DNA of 6,655 nt from Gammaproteobacteria bacterium (GCA_002727755.1 PBXX01000061.1:18570-25224); one strand, 5' to 3'. Counted from the first letter of the stretch, positions 1-6,346 are shown. Notes: generated from the sequence alone by a model not told the origin. A program made the numbers and translations.

Positions 1-524
1 CTTGTATATGGCACTACACAGAAGCTGCAATACTTACTGCATCCTTCCATCACTGTGACAAAAGCTTGTGAAGACTCAGCTTTAGGAAGAGGCAGTTGAT
101 CAAATTTCTCTATTTCAGGAAAACTGATGTCGACCTGAGTTTTTTTATCCGAAGAGTTCAACATTGCGGGTAATTTATGCAAGGTTTGAGGCCCAAAAAT
201 TACATCTACATAAGGCGCTCGTTTGCTTATTGCGCTGCCCTCTTGGCTTGCTACACAGCCTCCAACGGCAATCTTTACATTGGGGTTTGAGTGTTTTATC
301 GCGCGCCATCGTCCTAACTGATGAAAAACTTTTTCCTGCGCTTTTTCTCTTATTGAGCAGGTGTTTAGCACTAAGAGGTCTGCATTTTCAGGACTATCAA
401 CCAGCTCAGCGTCCCCTTGTTCCTTTAACAGGTCCACTATTCTCGAAGAGTCATATTCATTCATCTGGCAGCCGTGTGTTTTTATGAATACCTTATGTAT
501 TTGATTAGCAAATGACTGACTCAT
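1..524 (-). CDS. miaB: tRNA-2-methylthio-N6-dimethylallyladenosine synthase MiaB (N-terminal 174 residues; runs off left edge)
   Basis: MiaB is a radical SAM methylthiotransferase that converts i6A37 to ms2i6A37 in tRNAs reading UNN codons, using two Fe-S clusters in the cytoplasm. Reading leftward from ATG at 524, the protein begins with the methylthiotransferase domain: [12 protein letters not shown] (Cys19), [13 protein letters not shown] (Cys56) and GGCVASQEG (Cys90), whose three cysteines hold the auxiliary cluster. [10 protein letters not shown] then leads to the radical SAM signature [14 protein letters not shown], with Cys162, Cys166 and Cys169 in CxxxCxxC spacing. All six expected cysteines are present. 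The fragment covers roughly the first third to two fifths of a protein normally near 440-480 residues; the rest of the radical SAM barrel and the TRAM domain lie outside. The start is firm because an in-frame stop lies a short way upstream with no start codon between. It diverges from the DUF1820 gene. The motifs fit MiaB rather than RimO or MtaB. Confidence 0.97.
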   Translation of the reverse strand, partial: MSQSFANQIHKVFIKTHGCQMNEYDSSRIVDLLKEQGDAELVDSPENADLLVLNTCSIREKAQEKVFHQLGRWRAIKHSNPNVKIAVGGCVASQEGSAISKRAPYVDVIFGPQTLHKLPAMLNSSDKKTQVDISFPEIEKFDQLPLPKAESSQAFVTVMEGCSKYCSFCVVPYT

Positions 525-566
525 TGGTCGTGTAATTCCAAGTTTATAATTTAAGGCCTAAACACA

Positions 567-596
567 ATTATATCAGCTACCGCCCACTCAGATTAA
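567..596 (-). promoter_or_regulatory. Candidate sigma-70 promoter for miaB
   Basis: On the minus strand a perfect TATAAT (567-572) is preceded after an 18-base spacer by TTAATC (591-596), a weak -35 match. It lies about 43 bases upstream of the miaB start. The -10 match is strong; the pairing with this -35 is inference. Confidence 0.35.
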
Positions 597-616
597 GAAA
601 TTTCCAGTGAAATACC

Positions 617-646
617 TTGAAATTGACATAAATAACCAGATATTAA
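617..646 (+). promoter_or_regulatory. Candidate sigma-70 promoter for the DUF1820 gene
   Basis: TTGAAA (617-622) and TATTAA (641-646) are separated by 18 bases, a reasonable sigma-70 arrangement. Transcription would begin near 653, giving a leader of roughly 88 bases that contains the hairpin at 657-689. An overlapping TTGACA at 623-628 is a perfect -35 but has no good -10 at normal spacing. Predicted by eye only. Confidence 0.3.
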
Positions 647-656
647 GGCAGGTGGC

Positions 657-689
657 GGCTGGATAAGTGGTTCAAAATACTTATTAGCC
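657..689 (+). other. Stem-loop in the likely 5' leader of the DUF1820 gene
   Basis: ATAAGT (663-668) pairs perfectly with ACTTAT (679-684) across a 10-base loop. The stem extends through a G-U pair and a small internal loop to GGC (657-659) pairing with GCC (687-689). No T-run follows, so it is not an intrinsic terminator. It would lie just inside the transcript from the candidate promoter at 617-646, about 38 bases before the ribosome binding site. A leader structure is a reasonable inference; any role is unknown. Confidence 0.35.
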
Positions 690-740
690 TACAGAGGCAG
701 TGACCGTAAATTGAATTAAAAGTTCTAAAGGACTGATTTC

Positions 741-1076
741 ATGGCAAATTCATCGGAAATATATAAGATTACTTTTCTAAATAAGGGGAAAGTCTACGAA
801 GTATTCGTCAAACAAGTTTACCAAAGTGATCTCTATGGCTTTGTTGAAGTGGAGGACTACGTGTTTGATGAAAAAAAACAAGTTGTAGTTGATCCTACTG
901 AGGAAAAGTTAAAATCTGAGTTTACAGGTGTGAAGCGGAGTTTCATTCCTATGCAAGCCATAATAAGGATCGATGAAGTTGAAAAAAGTGGTGTTTGTAA
1001 AATTAGTAACGGAGATAATATTGCTCCCTTCCCAGTGTCCCTCGTTGGTGCAAAGTCGGAAACCAAGGATTCTTAA
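741..1076 (+). CDS. DUF1820 family protein
   Basis: This is a 111-residue protein of unknown function that I recognise as DUF1820, a small family found widely in Gammaproteobacteria. The conserved core is visible: YKITFLNKGKVYEVFVKQVYQSDLYGFVEVEDYVF near residues 8-42, then VVVDPTEEKLKSEF, and RSFIPMQAIIRIDEVEK near residues 66-82. It has no signal peptide, membrane segment or cysteine cluster and ends in a short polar tail, so it is probably a small cytoplasmic, beta-rich protein. The start is well placed: AAAGGA at 727-732 lies eight bases upstream of ATG. It diverges from miaB; from memory, relatives sit next to miaB in Pseudomonas too, which hints at an old neighbourhood but not at a shared job. 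The kinase gene srkA follows in the same direction after 55 bases, so the two may be co-transcribed. I can offer no biochemical activity. Confidence 0.93.
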   Translation: MANSSEIYKITFLNKGKVYEVFVKQVYQSDLYGFVEVEDYVFDEKKQVVVDPTEEKLKSEFTGVKRSFIPMQAIIRIDEVEKSGVCKISNGDNIAPFPVSLVGAKSETKDS

Positions 1077-1095
1077 AATAGCTAGTCCAAGCATG

Positions 1096-1109
1096 ACTGT
1101 TTTCACAGT
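1096..1109 (+). other. Short perfect hairpin between the DUF1820 gene and srkA
   Basis: ACTGT (1096-1100) and ACAGT (1105-1109) form a five-pair stem with a TTTC loop. There is no downstream T-run, so it is a poor terminator and may just be a processing or pausing element, or chance. It lies 22 bases upstream of the proposed srkA start. Confidence 0.25.
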
Positions 1110-1131
1110 TCGATCATAATGGAAAAAGTTT

Positions 1132-2115
1132 TTGTCCAAACACCCTTATGAGAAATTAACCCCGGATCTTGTAATTCGAGCTGTCGAGAGTTTGGGTTAC
1201 GAACCGGATGCGCGGATATTTGGGTTGAATAGTTATGAGAATCGTGTCTACCAAGTCGGTATATCAAATGAAAGTTTTCTTATAGTCAAATTCTATCGTC
1301 CCGGTCGTTGGACCACTGATCAGATACTTGAAGAACATCAGTTTTCTCAAGAATTATCCGACTTAGAAATCCCTGTTATCTCTCCAGTAATTCTTGACGA
1401 GAAATCGATCTTTGAATTTGAAGGATTTCAACTTGCTGTGTTCCCGATGTTTTTCGGGCGGCCGTTAGAGTTAGACACTTATGAAAATTTGCTTGTGATG
1501 GGAAGATTTATTGGCCGTATTCACTCTGTTGGAGCTGAGGCAAGCTTTTTAGATAGGCTCGAAATCAATGTCGATAGGTTTGCAGTACAAAGTCGAGAAT
1601 TTCTACTGAGCAATGATTTTATTCCGCCAGAATTGATCGCAGCATATGAAACTTTAAGTCAGGATCTGATTTTTAGGGTTGAGAGTTGCTTTTCTGGTCA
1701 TGGTTTGATTAAGAAGCTTAGAATTCATGGCGATTGTCATTCCGGTAATGTTTTGTGGAAAGATAACGCACCGAATTTTGTAGATTTTGACGACACGATG
1801 AATGGTCCCGCTATCCAAGACCTTTGGATGATGTTATCCGGAAGCCGTGATCAAAGACAGGCTCAACTAATAGAACTTCTAGAGGGTTACAATGAATTTT
1901 ATCGTTTCCCGACTTCTGAATTATCTTTGATCGAAAGTTTGAGAACTCTACGAATTATGAATTACAGTGCATGGCTAGCTCGACGGTGGGATGATCCAGC
2001 GTTTCCAAGGAATTTTCCATGGTTTAACTCTGTTAGGTATTGGTCTGAACATATACTTCAATTGCGAGAGCAACTGTCGGCTCTTGATGAACCTCCTTTG
2101 GAAGTTTTAATATAG
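1132..2115 (+). CDS. srkA: Stress response serine/threonine kinase SrkA (YihE)
   Basis: SrkA is a cytoplasmic kinase with a choline/aminoglycoside-kinase fold; in E. coli it protects against stress-induced death and is co-transcribed with dsbA under Cpx control. The match is strong throughout: NSYENRVYQ near residue 33, IVKFYRPGRWTTDQILEEHQF with the probable ATP lysine Lys53, the catalytic loop HGDCHSGNVLW with Asp201, the metal-binding VDFDD with Asp218, NGPAIQDLWMML, and the ending WLARRWDDPAFPRNFPWF followed by EPPLEVLI. The length of 327 residues matches the E. coli protein (328). The start is TTG at 1132 with GGA eight bases upstream. An in-frame TAA at 1117-1119 excludes an earlier start, and the next usable codon would cut into the domain. 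Gene order differs from E. coli: no dsbA follows, and the gene instead converges on an ApbE-like gene 31 bases away. Confidence 0.96.
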   Translation: MSKHPYEKLTPDLVIRAVESLGYEPDARIFGLNSYENRVYQVGISNESFLIVKFYRPGRWTTDQILEEHQFSQELSDLEIPVISPVILDEKSIFEFEGFQLAVFPMFFGRPLELDTYENLLVMGRFIGRIHSVGAEASFLDRLEINVDRFAVQSREFLLSNDFIPPELIAAYETLSQDLIFRVESCFSGHGLIKKLRIHGDCHSGNVLWKDNAPNFVDFDDTMNGPAIQDLWMMLSGSRDQRQAQLIELLEGYNEFYRFPTSELSLIESLRTLRIMNYSAWLARRWDDPAFPRNFPWFNSVRYWSEHILQLREQLSALDEPPLEVLI

Positions 2116-2146
2116 AAAAAATAAATGTCTTGAAGGGAACTTGATT

Positions 2147-3055
2147 TTACTTGATGTTGACACTCTTTCCTTTTAAGTCACCACCTTCTGTCATTGCGAC
2201 AAATTTAAAACTTTGTTCTTTGAGTTCTTTCAGACCATCATTCTCCCCAAGAGAAAGGGCCATTCGTGCTAAAGATCCTGCTTGAGTGCAATTTAGTGAA
2301 GCAACTGTTACCGCTCTAAGGCCTGAACATAGCCACCCAGTCTTGGCATTAACAAGGGAATTGTATTTTTGGTTATCAATATTGATGCAGTTTGAGAAAT
2401 TGCCACAGCTCGCAATCCCTCCTTCCAAGAGGTCAATTTTAGCTAATAATGAATTCGCATTCTCTGGATTTGCGACCCCAATAGGCCAAGGCTTTTGGTC
2501 GGGTTGTGGGCCTATAACAGTAAAGTCGCCACCCAAATTAATAAGGCCATGTTGAACACCAAGCTTTCTCGCTAGTGCGGCGACAGCATCTGCCGCGTAC
2601 TCTTTTATGATGGGTCCAAAATCGATTTCCATGTTTTCGGGTAAATAGAGTCGTTTACCTTTAAAGTCTAACTTCTCAAACCCAACTAATGGGAGTAGCT
2701 TGGTCAGCTCAGCATTGTCCAAAGGCGACTGTGTCTTATCTTTCCAGGCTTTGTTTAACTTCGTTGCTGTTATATCCCAAGTTCCTGAACTCAATGCAAA
2801 TGAGTGTTCTGCGATATTGAACAAGTTGCGAGTTTCAGTATCAAGTTTTATGCCGAGTCTACTACCTGCTGAATGATTAATTTCGAGTACAAAGCTATTT
2901 TTAGTTGCGGGGAAATATTTTTGTTCGATTCGTAGGATTTCAGTAGCGAGTCGCTGAGTCGTTTTTTTGGCATCAATTCTAGACTCATCATAAATTTGAA
3001 TTTCGCAATGATTTGCCATTGCGCGGAATGAAAAACGTCTAAGACTTAAAGACAT
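2147..3055 (-). CDS. ApbE-like protein (FAD:protein FMN transferase family), divergent active site, no signal peptide
   Basis: ApbE proteins move FMN from FAD onto threonines of target flavoproteins, usually in the periplasm, with Mg2+. The fold is recognisable over all 302 residues: FRAMANHCEIQIY at 10-22 (family MGT-type start), IEQKY at 43-47, SSGTWDIT at 89-96, IDFGPIIKEYAAD at 144-156 (usual DLGGIAKGYAVD), LINLGGDFTVIG at 171-182 and NAKTG at 236-240. Several hallmark residues differ: the usual H-x-x-DPxTG reads SLVNAKTG, and the C-terminal AD...T motif, whose Asp and Thr bind Mg2+ in characterised members, reads A259-G260 with Arg264. Only about nine residues precede the first motif, and an in-frame stop upstream excludes an N-terminal extension, so no Sec signal or lipobox exists. 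No strong ribosome binding site precedes ATG at 3055. The gene follows the thioredoxin gene on the same strand after about 140 bases. Family membership is secure; transferase activity is doubtful. Confidence 0.88.
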   Translation of the reverse strand: MSLSLRRFSFRAMANHCEIQIYDESRIDAKKTTQRLATEILRIEQKYFPATKNSFVLEINHSAGSRLGIKLDTETRNLFNIAEHSFALSSGTWDITATKLNKAWKDKTQSPLDNAELTKLLPLVGFEKLDFKGKRLYLPENMEIDFGPIIKEYAADAVAALARKLGVQHGLINLGGDFTVIGPQPDQKPWPIGVANPENANSLLAKIDLLEGGIASCGNFSNCINIDNQKYNSLVNAKTGWLCSGLRAVTVASLNCTQAGSLARMALSLGENDGLKELKEQSFKFVAMTEGGDLKGKSVNIK

Positions 3056-3196
3056 AACATGTTTCGTTTTTATAAATTGAGGGACTCAATCGATGAAAAA
3101 TAACTATCCTACGAATGAGTGATTCAAATCTTGGAAATCAATACAAATTAATTTTCTCGAACTATTGAACTCTATTCACAAGGAAAATTTTATTTG

Positions 3197-3703
3197 TTAG
3201 TTTGCGGCCAGAACTTTTTTTATTTCTTCCTCGATGATATCTATATCTCCATTTCGAAATCCCATGTGAACTAGTTCCACATTACCCTCTGGTGAAATTA
3301 AGTAAGATGAGGGCATGCCGATTACTCCAAACAATTCGGCGGCGTCTCCTTCAGGATCTTGGGGAATCAAAAAGTCTAAGGGAGTATCTATTAAAAAATC
3401 AAGACCATCCTCTATTGGGTTGTCGACATTAATTGCTATGATTTCAAGTCCATCTTGTTTATATTTTTTGTACAAATCATTGTATTGCGGGAGAGAGGTG
3501 ATACATGGCGCGCACCAAGATGCCCAAAAGTCAATATAGAGTGTCTTTCCCTCCAAGTTTGATAGCGCGATGTTTGGCTGGCCCTCATATATTGAAGCTA
3601 AATCGAAATCTGGAATCTTATCGCCTTCTTCGAGTGCAAATAGGGGGGCGCAGAATAGGTTAAGGGTGACTATACAAGTAATTTTTAAGTAATGAAAATT
3701 CAT
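3197..3703 (-). CDS. Exported TlpA/ResA-type thioredoxin-like protein
   Basis: This 168-residue protein has a Sec signal peptide (residues 1 to about 23, Lys7, a hydrophobic core, then PLFA before LEEGD), so the mature thioredoxin domain should lie in the periplasm. The domain follows the AhpC/TSA-Redoxin or TlpA pattern: GDKIPDFDLASI near 27-38, LEGKTLYIDFWASWCAPC with the active-site pair Cys64 and Cys67, IIAINVD near 88-94, and the cis-proline loop GMPSSYLISPEG with Pro131. Such proteins reduce disulfides in particular envelope partners, for example during cytochrome maturation. The signal-peptide region contains two extra cysteines (10 and 18), removed on cleavage. AAGGA lies seven bases before ATG. 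The desaturase gene is upstream and the ApbE-like gene downstream on the same strand; from memory, TlpA and ApbE genes co-occur with DUF4266 and DUF3570 genes elsewhere, but neither is present here. The physiological partner is unknown. Confidence 0.93.
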   Translation of the reverse strand: MNFHYLKITCIVTLNLFCAPLFALEEGDKIPDFDLASIYEGQPNIALSNLEGKTLYIDFWASWCAPCITSLPQYNDLYKKYKQDGLEIIAINVDNPIEDGLDFLIDTPLDFLIPQDPEGDAAELFGVIGMPSSYLISPEGNVELVHMGFRNGDIDIIEEEIKKVLAAN

Positions 3704-3770
3704 ACAGGTTCCTTAATAAGAGCTGGCTTTTAGTAATTGAGCACTATGTTAGGGATCTGAAGAGTGTTTC

Positions 3771-3829
3771 TAGCACAAATTGCTCCACTCATAGCACTTT
3801 TATTTTTAATTTAGCATAAATTGACTCAT
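3771..3829. repeat. Imperfect direct repeat upstream of the thioredoxin gene
   Basis: TAGCACAAATTG (3771-3782), then four bases, then ACTCAT (3787-3792), is repeated as TAGCATAAATTG (3812-3823) joined directly to ACTCAT (3824-3829). The copies start 41 bases apart, close to four helical turns. A further TAGCAC lies at 3792-3797 and a GAGCAC at 3739-3744. All are in the gap between the desaturase and thioredoxin genes. It could be a paired operator or a small tandem duplication; the sequence alone cannot decide. Confidence 0.4.
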
Positions 3830-3869
3830 CTGGCGCTCTTTTAATGTTTTCTTGAGCGATAAATTACGA

Positions 3870-5024
3870 TTAATGAGCTACATAAACAGGATGCCCGAGA
3901 TTTTCTATCATTTGTGCCCAGCGACGTCTATGGTCTCTGAGTTTTACTTTTAGCTCCCTGCTTTTTTTGCGAAACTCGAGTTTTTCTAGTTTTCCAAGAG
4001 TTGCTAACTTTTTACTCTCAAAAAACACCTTATGGTGTTCCGACCAAGTTTTCAGTGTATTTGCGAATTGATGATATTCCTCCTCAAGGCATATCTGCCA
4101 ATTTTCAGAAATTTTCAACAATTTACACTTGTCTGTTGCGTCTAAATATTGCTTCTGTAACTTAGCAGTTTCGACTATTGCTGGACTGCAAGTTTTCAAT
4201 CCTTTTGTTATGCCTGCGATAGACAAAAATCTGATCAGCCATTTAGTAGGGTCATAGTGCCACCACCTATTACCGTTTCTGTAATCCCATTGGAATGTGT
4301 GATGATAGTTATGATATCCCTCGCCATAAGTTAGCAGCGCAAGAAAAGTGTTATCTCGAGCAGTGCTAGAGTTGCTGTAAGGTTGGCGTCCCCAAATGTG
4401 GGCGGCAGAATTTATCAAATAAGTGCTATGCTGACTGAGAACTAATCTGAGTACTCCTCCTAACAATAAACTTCCCGCTACGTCACCATGAATTAAGCCT
4501 AAAATGGTTGGTAGTCCGATGTTTGTCAGTAGCACGAGTTTCAAATAATGCTGGTGCTGGAACCTAACAATGGGATCACTAGTTAAATCTTTAACATTCG
4601 ATAAGTCTTCTTTACCACTTCTATAGTTTCGGAGTATCCAGCCTATGTGAGAAAACCAAAATCCACGTTTGGCTGAGTAAGGGTCCTTTTCGTTATTATC
4701 GACAAATTGATGGTGACGACGATGGTCTGATGCCCAATGTAAAATATCATTCTGAAGAGCACACGCTCCACCGAGTGCGAAGATAAACCTAAGAATTGGG
4801 TGTGCGTGATAAGTTTTGTGAGACCAAAGACGGTGGTATCCGGCGGTTATAGACATTCCACAGAATACCAGCAGGATAAAAAAAACGGACCATTCAAAGG
4901 TATCGTAACCATGGTTATATCCGTACACGGGGACAACGGAAACTGCCAAGAGTGGAGTGGTAGTGAAGAGCACCATATTTATCCAATTAATGTCTGCTTT
5001 TTCTTTAATCTGACTCTGGCTCAT
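3870..5024 (-). CDS. Membrane delta-9 acyl-lipid/acyl-CoA fatty acid desaturase
   Basis: This 384-residue integral membrane di-iron enzyme should insert a cis double bond, most likely at delta-9, into acyl chains and so adjust membrane fluidity. The histidine boxes are complete: H64-RLWS-H69, H101-RR-HH105 and GEGYHNYHH with His238, His241 and His242, plus the extra iron-ligand region NSAAHIWG with His209. Hydrophobic segments lie near 15-33, 45-62, 76-92 and 163-198, as expected for the stearoyl-CoA desaturase-like fold. After about residue 280 comes a roughly 100-residue, highly charged, probably helical tail rich in Lys, Arg and Glu, which is not part of the catalytic core. The start at 5024 is supported by homology, though the nearest AGGA is 13 bases upstream, further than usual. 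The gene diverges from slyX. Acyl-lipid and acyl-CoA substrates cannot be told apart from sequence. Confidence 0.94.
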   Translation of the reverse strand: MSQSQIKEKADINWINMVLFTTTPLLAVSVVPVYGYNHGYDTFEWSVFFILLVFCGMSITAGYHRLWSHKTYHAHPILRFIFALGGACALQNDILHWASDHRRHHQFVDNNEKDPYSAKRGFWFSHIGWILRNYRSGKEDLSNVKDLTSDPIVRFQHQHYLKLVLLTNIGLPTILGLIHGDVAGSLLLGGVLRLVLSQHSTYLINSAAHIWGRQPYSNSSTARDNTFLALLTYGEGYHNYHHTFQWDYRNGNRWWHYDPTKWLIRFLSIAGITKGLKTCSPAIVETAKLQKQYLDATDKCKLLKISENWQICLEEEYHQFANTLKTWSEHHKVFFESKKLATLGKLEKLEFRKKSRELKVKLRDHRRRWAQMIENLGHPVYVAH

Positions 5025-5180
5025 ATTTAGTTAGAAATCCTAGTTTTAAGAACTATAGTTTACACCATGTCGTTGAAGCATGAACAGGAAACCAGGTCTT
5101 TAAATTTTTCTGTAAGCTAGAGTAGTATCAATTTTAAATATAGTCGCGTTATAGCAATTACATGTTTTTCGGAGAAAGTT
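5025..5180. promoter_or_regulatory. Divergent control region between the desaturase gene and slyX
   Basis: These 156 bases must hold promoters for both genes. TATAGT occurs on the plus strand at 5139-5144, and the perfect palindrome AACTATAGTT at 5051-5060 could give a -10-like TATAGT to the desaturase side, but neither has a convincing -35 at normal spacing. I see no FabR- or DesT-like palindrome. slyX has a good ribosome binding site, GGAG, just inside the right end. Confidence 0.3.
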
Positions 5181-5396
5181 ATGTCACAGGTGCAAATCGA
5201 GGAATTACAAATAAAGTACAGCTTCCAAGAAGATACTTTAAAGCAACTTAATGAGGTGGTGGCTGACCAACAAAAAGAACTTCTAATTCTTAAGTCGGAG
5301 ATTCGTAATCTGAAATCGGAATTACAAAATATGCAGGAGACATGGCAACCTTCGGAAAACATGTCGAATGAACAAGAATTACCTCCGCATTATTAA
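5181..5396 (+). CDS. slyX: SlyX family protein
   Basis: This 71-residue protein is SlyX, a small coiled-coil protein of Gammaproteobacteria with no established biochemical role; in E. coli the gene lies beside slyD. Residues from about 4 to 50 form a continuous heptad-rich helix (IEELQIKYSFQEDTLKQL and KELLILKSEIRNLKSEL), followed by a polar linker and the family's characteristic C-terminal LPPHY. Length matches the E. coli protein (72 residues). A clear ribosome binding site, GGAGAAAG, precedes ATG at 5181. It diverges from the desaturase gene and converges on the permease gene 49 bases away, with no slyD in view. Confidence 0.95.
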   Translation: MSQVQIEELQIKYSFQEDTLKQLNEVVADQQKELLILKSEIRNLKSELQNMQETWQPSENMSNEQELPPHY

Positions 5397-5445
5397 TTCC
5401 ACATTTCCATCTCATGTAATTATTCTTTACAGTAGTCCAGATATT

Positions 5446-6204
5446 CTAAAGGAGAAGTCCGCCTGCGACAGCAAGGATGGTCATAGCAAATAAGAACCAC
5501 TTTATTTGATCTTGAGACGCTTTGACCGCAATTTTCACAGCTAGGTGTGCTCCTAACATTGATCCACATGCCAATATTATACCTGGCAGCCACCAAACTT
5601 GGTCGAATGCAACAAAAATAGCGAGCGCAATAACTGTGAATGCTAAAGCGCAGAGTGTTTTCAGAGCGTTGGCCCTGAGTAAATTATATCGGAGTCCCCC
5701 AGCAAGAGCAGCGAGTAATATAAAACCAACACCGGCTTGAACAAAGCCGCCGTAAATTCCAGCCGCGAACAGGCTCCACCAAGCTTTTTTATTCTGATTG
5801 GGGGATAACTCAGTGGTTCCAGGCATGGGCGCTATTGTCTCTGGCCTGATAAGAATAACAACGGACATGCAAAGGATTGTCAGGAGTAACACCGGTTTTA
5901 AAAAGAGATTAGGGAGTATTGCAGCCAGAAGTGCCCCAAAAGCTCCTCCTAGAATACACGGAATGAGAATTGGAATTGCCGCCGGTCGATCGAGCATTTT
6001 GTGCTTATTATAACCGGCAACCCCGACAATACATTGCATCAAGACTGATAATCTATTAGTACCATTTGCTATATCAGCAGGCAATCCGAACATCATAAGC
6101 GCCGGTAGGGTGAGGTTTGAGCCCCCTCCGGCAACGGTATTTATTCCTCCCGCAATGAAGCCAGTCAGCCCAAGCAATAAAATAGAGAATAAGTCCAATT
6201 GCAT
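5446..6204 (-). CDS. TSUP (TauE/SafE, DUF81) family membrane permease
   Basis: This 252-residue inner-membrane protein belongs to the TauE/SafE family, whose members are linked to export or uptake of sulfite, sulfoacetate and other small organic anions. It has the usual two-repeat layout with about eight hydrophobic segments and a soluble loop near 121-140. Repeat one begins GLTGFIAGGINTVAGGGSNLTLPALMMFGLP (residues 12-42) followed by ANGTNR (46-51). Repeat two has AAGIYGGFVQAGVGFILLAAL and then LLRANALKTLCAL, equivalent to the ANGTNR region. Length is normal for the family. ATG at 6204 is preceded by AAAGGA at suitable spacing. It diverges from nadE, and nothing nearby (no sulfur or taurine genes) indicates the substrate, so no gene symbol is given. 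Confidence 0.94.
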   Translation of the reverse strand: MQLDLFSILLLGLTGFIAGGINTVAGGGSNLTLPALMMFGLPADIANGTNRLSVLMQCIVGVAGYNKHKMLDRPAAIPILIPCILGGAFGALLAAILPNLFLKPVLLLTILCMSVVILIRPETIAPMPGTTELSPNQNKKAWWSLFAAGIYGGFVQAGVGFILLAALAGGLRYNLLRANALKTLCALAFTVIALAIFVAFDQVWWLPGIILACGSMLGAHLAVKIAVKASQDQIKWFLFAMTILAVAGGLLL

Positions 6205-6231
6205 TTTTATCCTTTACAACTTTTGTCTCGA

Positions 6232-6261
6232 ATTCTAATGATAATACTGTCGCTCCCTCAA
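6232..6261 (-). promoter_or_regulatory. Candidate sigma-70 promoter for the TSUP permease gene
   Basis: On the minus strand TTGAGG (6256-6261) and TAGAAT (6232-6237) are separated by 18 bases. The -10 matches the consensus at five of six bases and the -35 at four. It would place the transcript start about 20 bases before ATG at 6204, just ahead of the ribosome binding site. Predicted by eye. Confidence 0.35.
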
Positions 6262-6346
6262 AAGTAGGACACTTCGAAATGGGTTTTAGTTAATGGTTAT
6301 CGTACAATGTGCTCGGAAAATGCATGATAGCAATCTCGAGAATTTT

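Noticed and set aside
164..487. 107-codon plus-strand open frame at the left edge
   Set aside because: It lies antisense to the clear miaB reading frame, has no recognisable motif, and its composition fits a shadow frame.
2116..2160. Possible bidirectional terminator between srkA and the ApbE-like gene
   Set aside because: The gap has a tandem ACTTGAT but no inverted repeat able to form a stable stem.
3056..3196. A missed small lipoprotein gene between the thioredoxin and ApbE-like genes
   Set aside because: On the minus strand, start codons in this gap meet stops within a few codons, and there is no lipobox-like sequence.
3315..3539. Plus-strand open frame inside the thioredoxin gene, and similar plus-strand frames within the ApbE-like, desaturase and permease genes
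   Set aside because: Each is antisense to a gene with strong family motifs and shows no domain of its own.
3832..3856. CGCTC/GAGCG inverted repeat as a terminator after the desaturase gene
   Set aside because: The stem is only five pairs with a 15-base loop and is not followed by a T-run in the direction of transcription.
5001..5204. Similar N-termini of the divergent desaturase (MSQSQIKE) and SlyX (MSQVQIEE), suggesting an inverted duplication
   Set aside because: The codons differ at most positions and the similarity stops after eight residues, so this looks like coincidence.
5117..5362. 81-codon minus-strand frame overlapping slyX
   Set aside because: It is antisense to slyX, which has a good ribosome binding site and the family PPHY ending.
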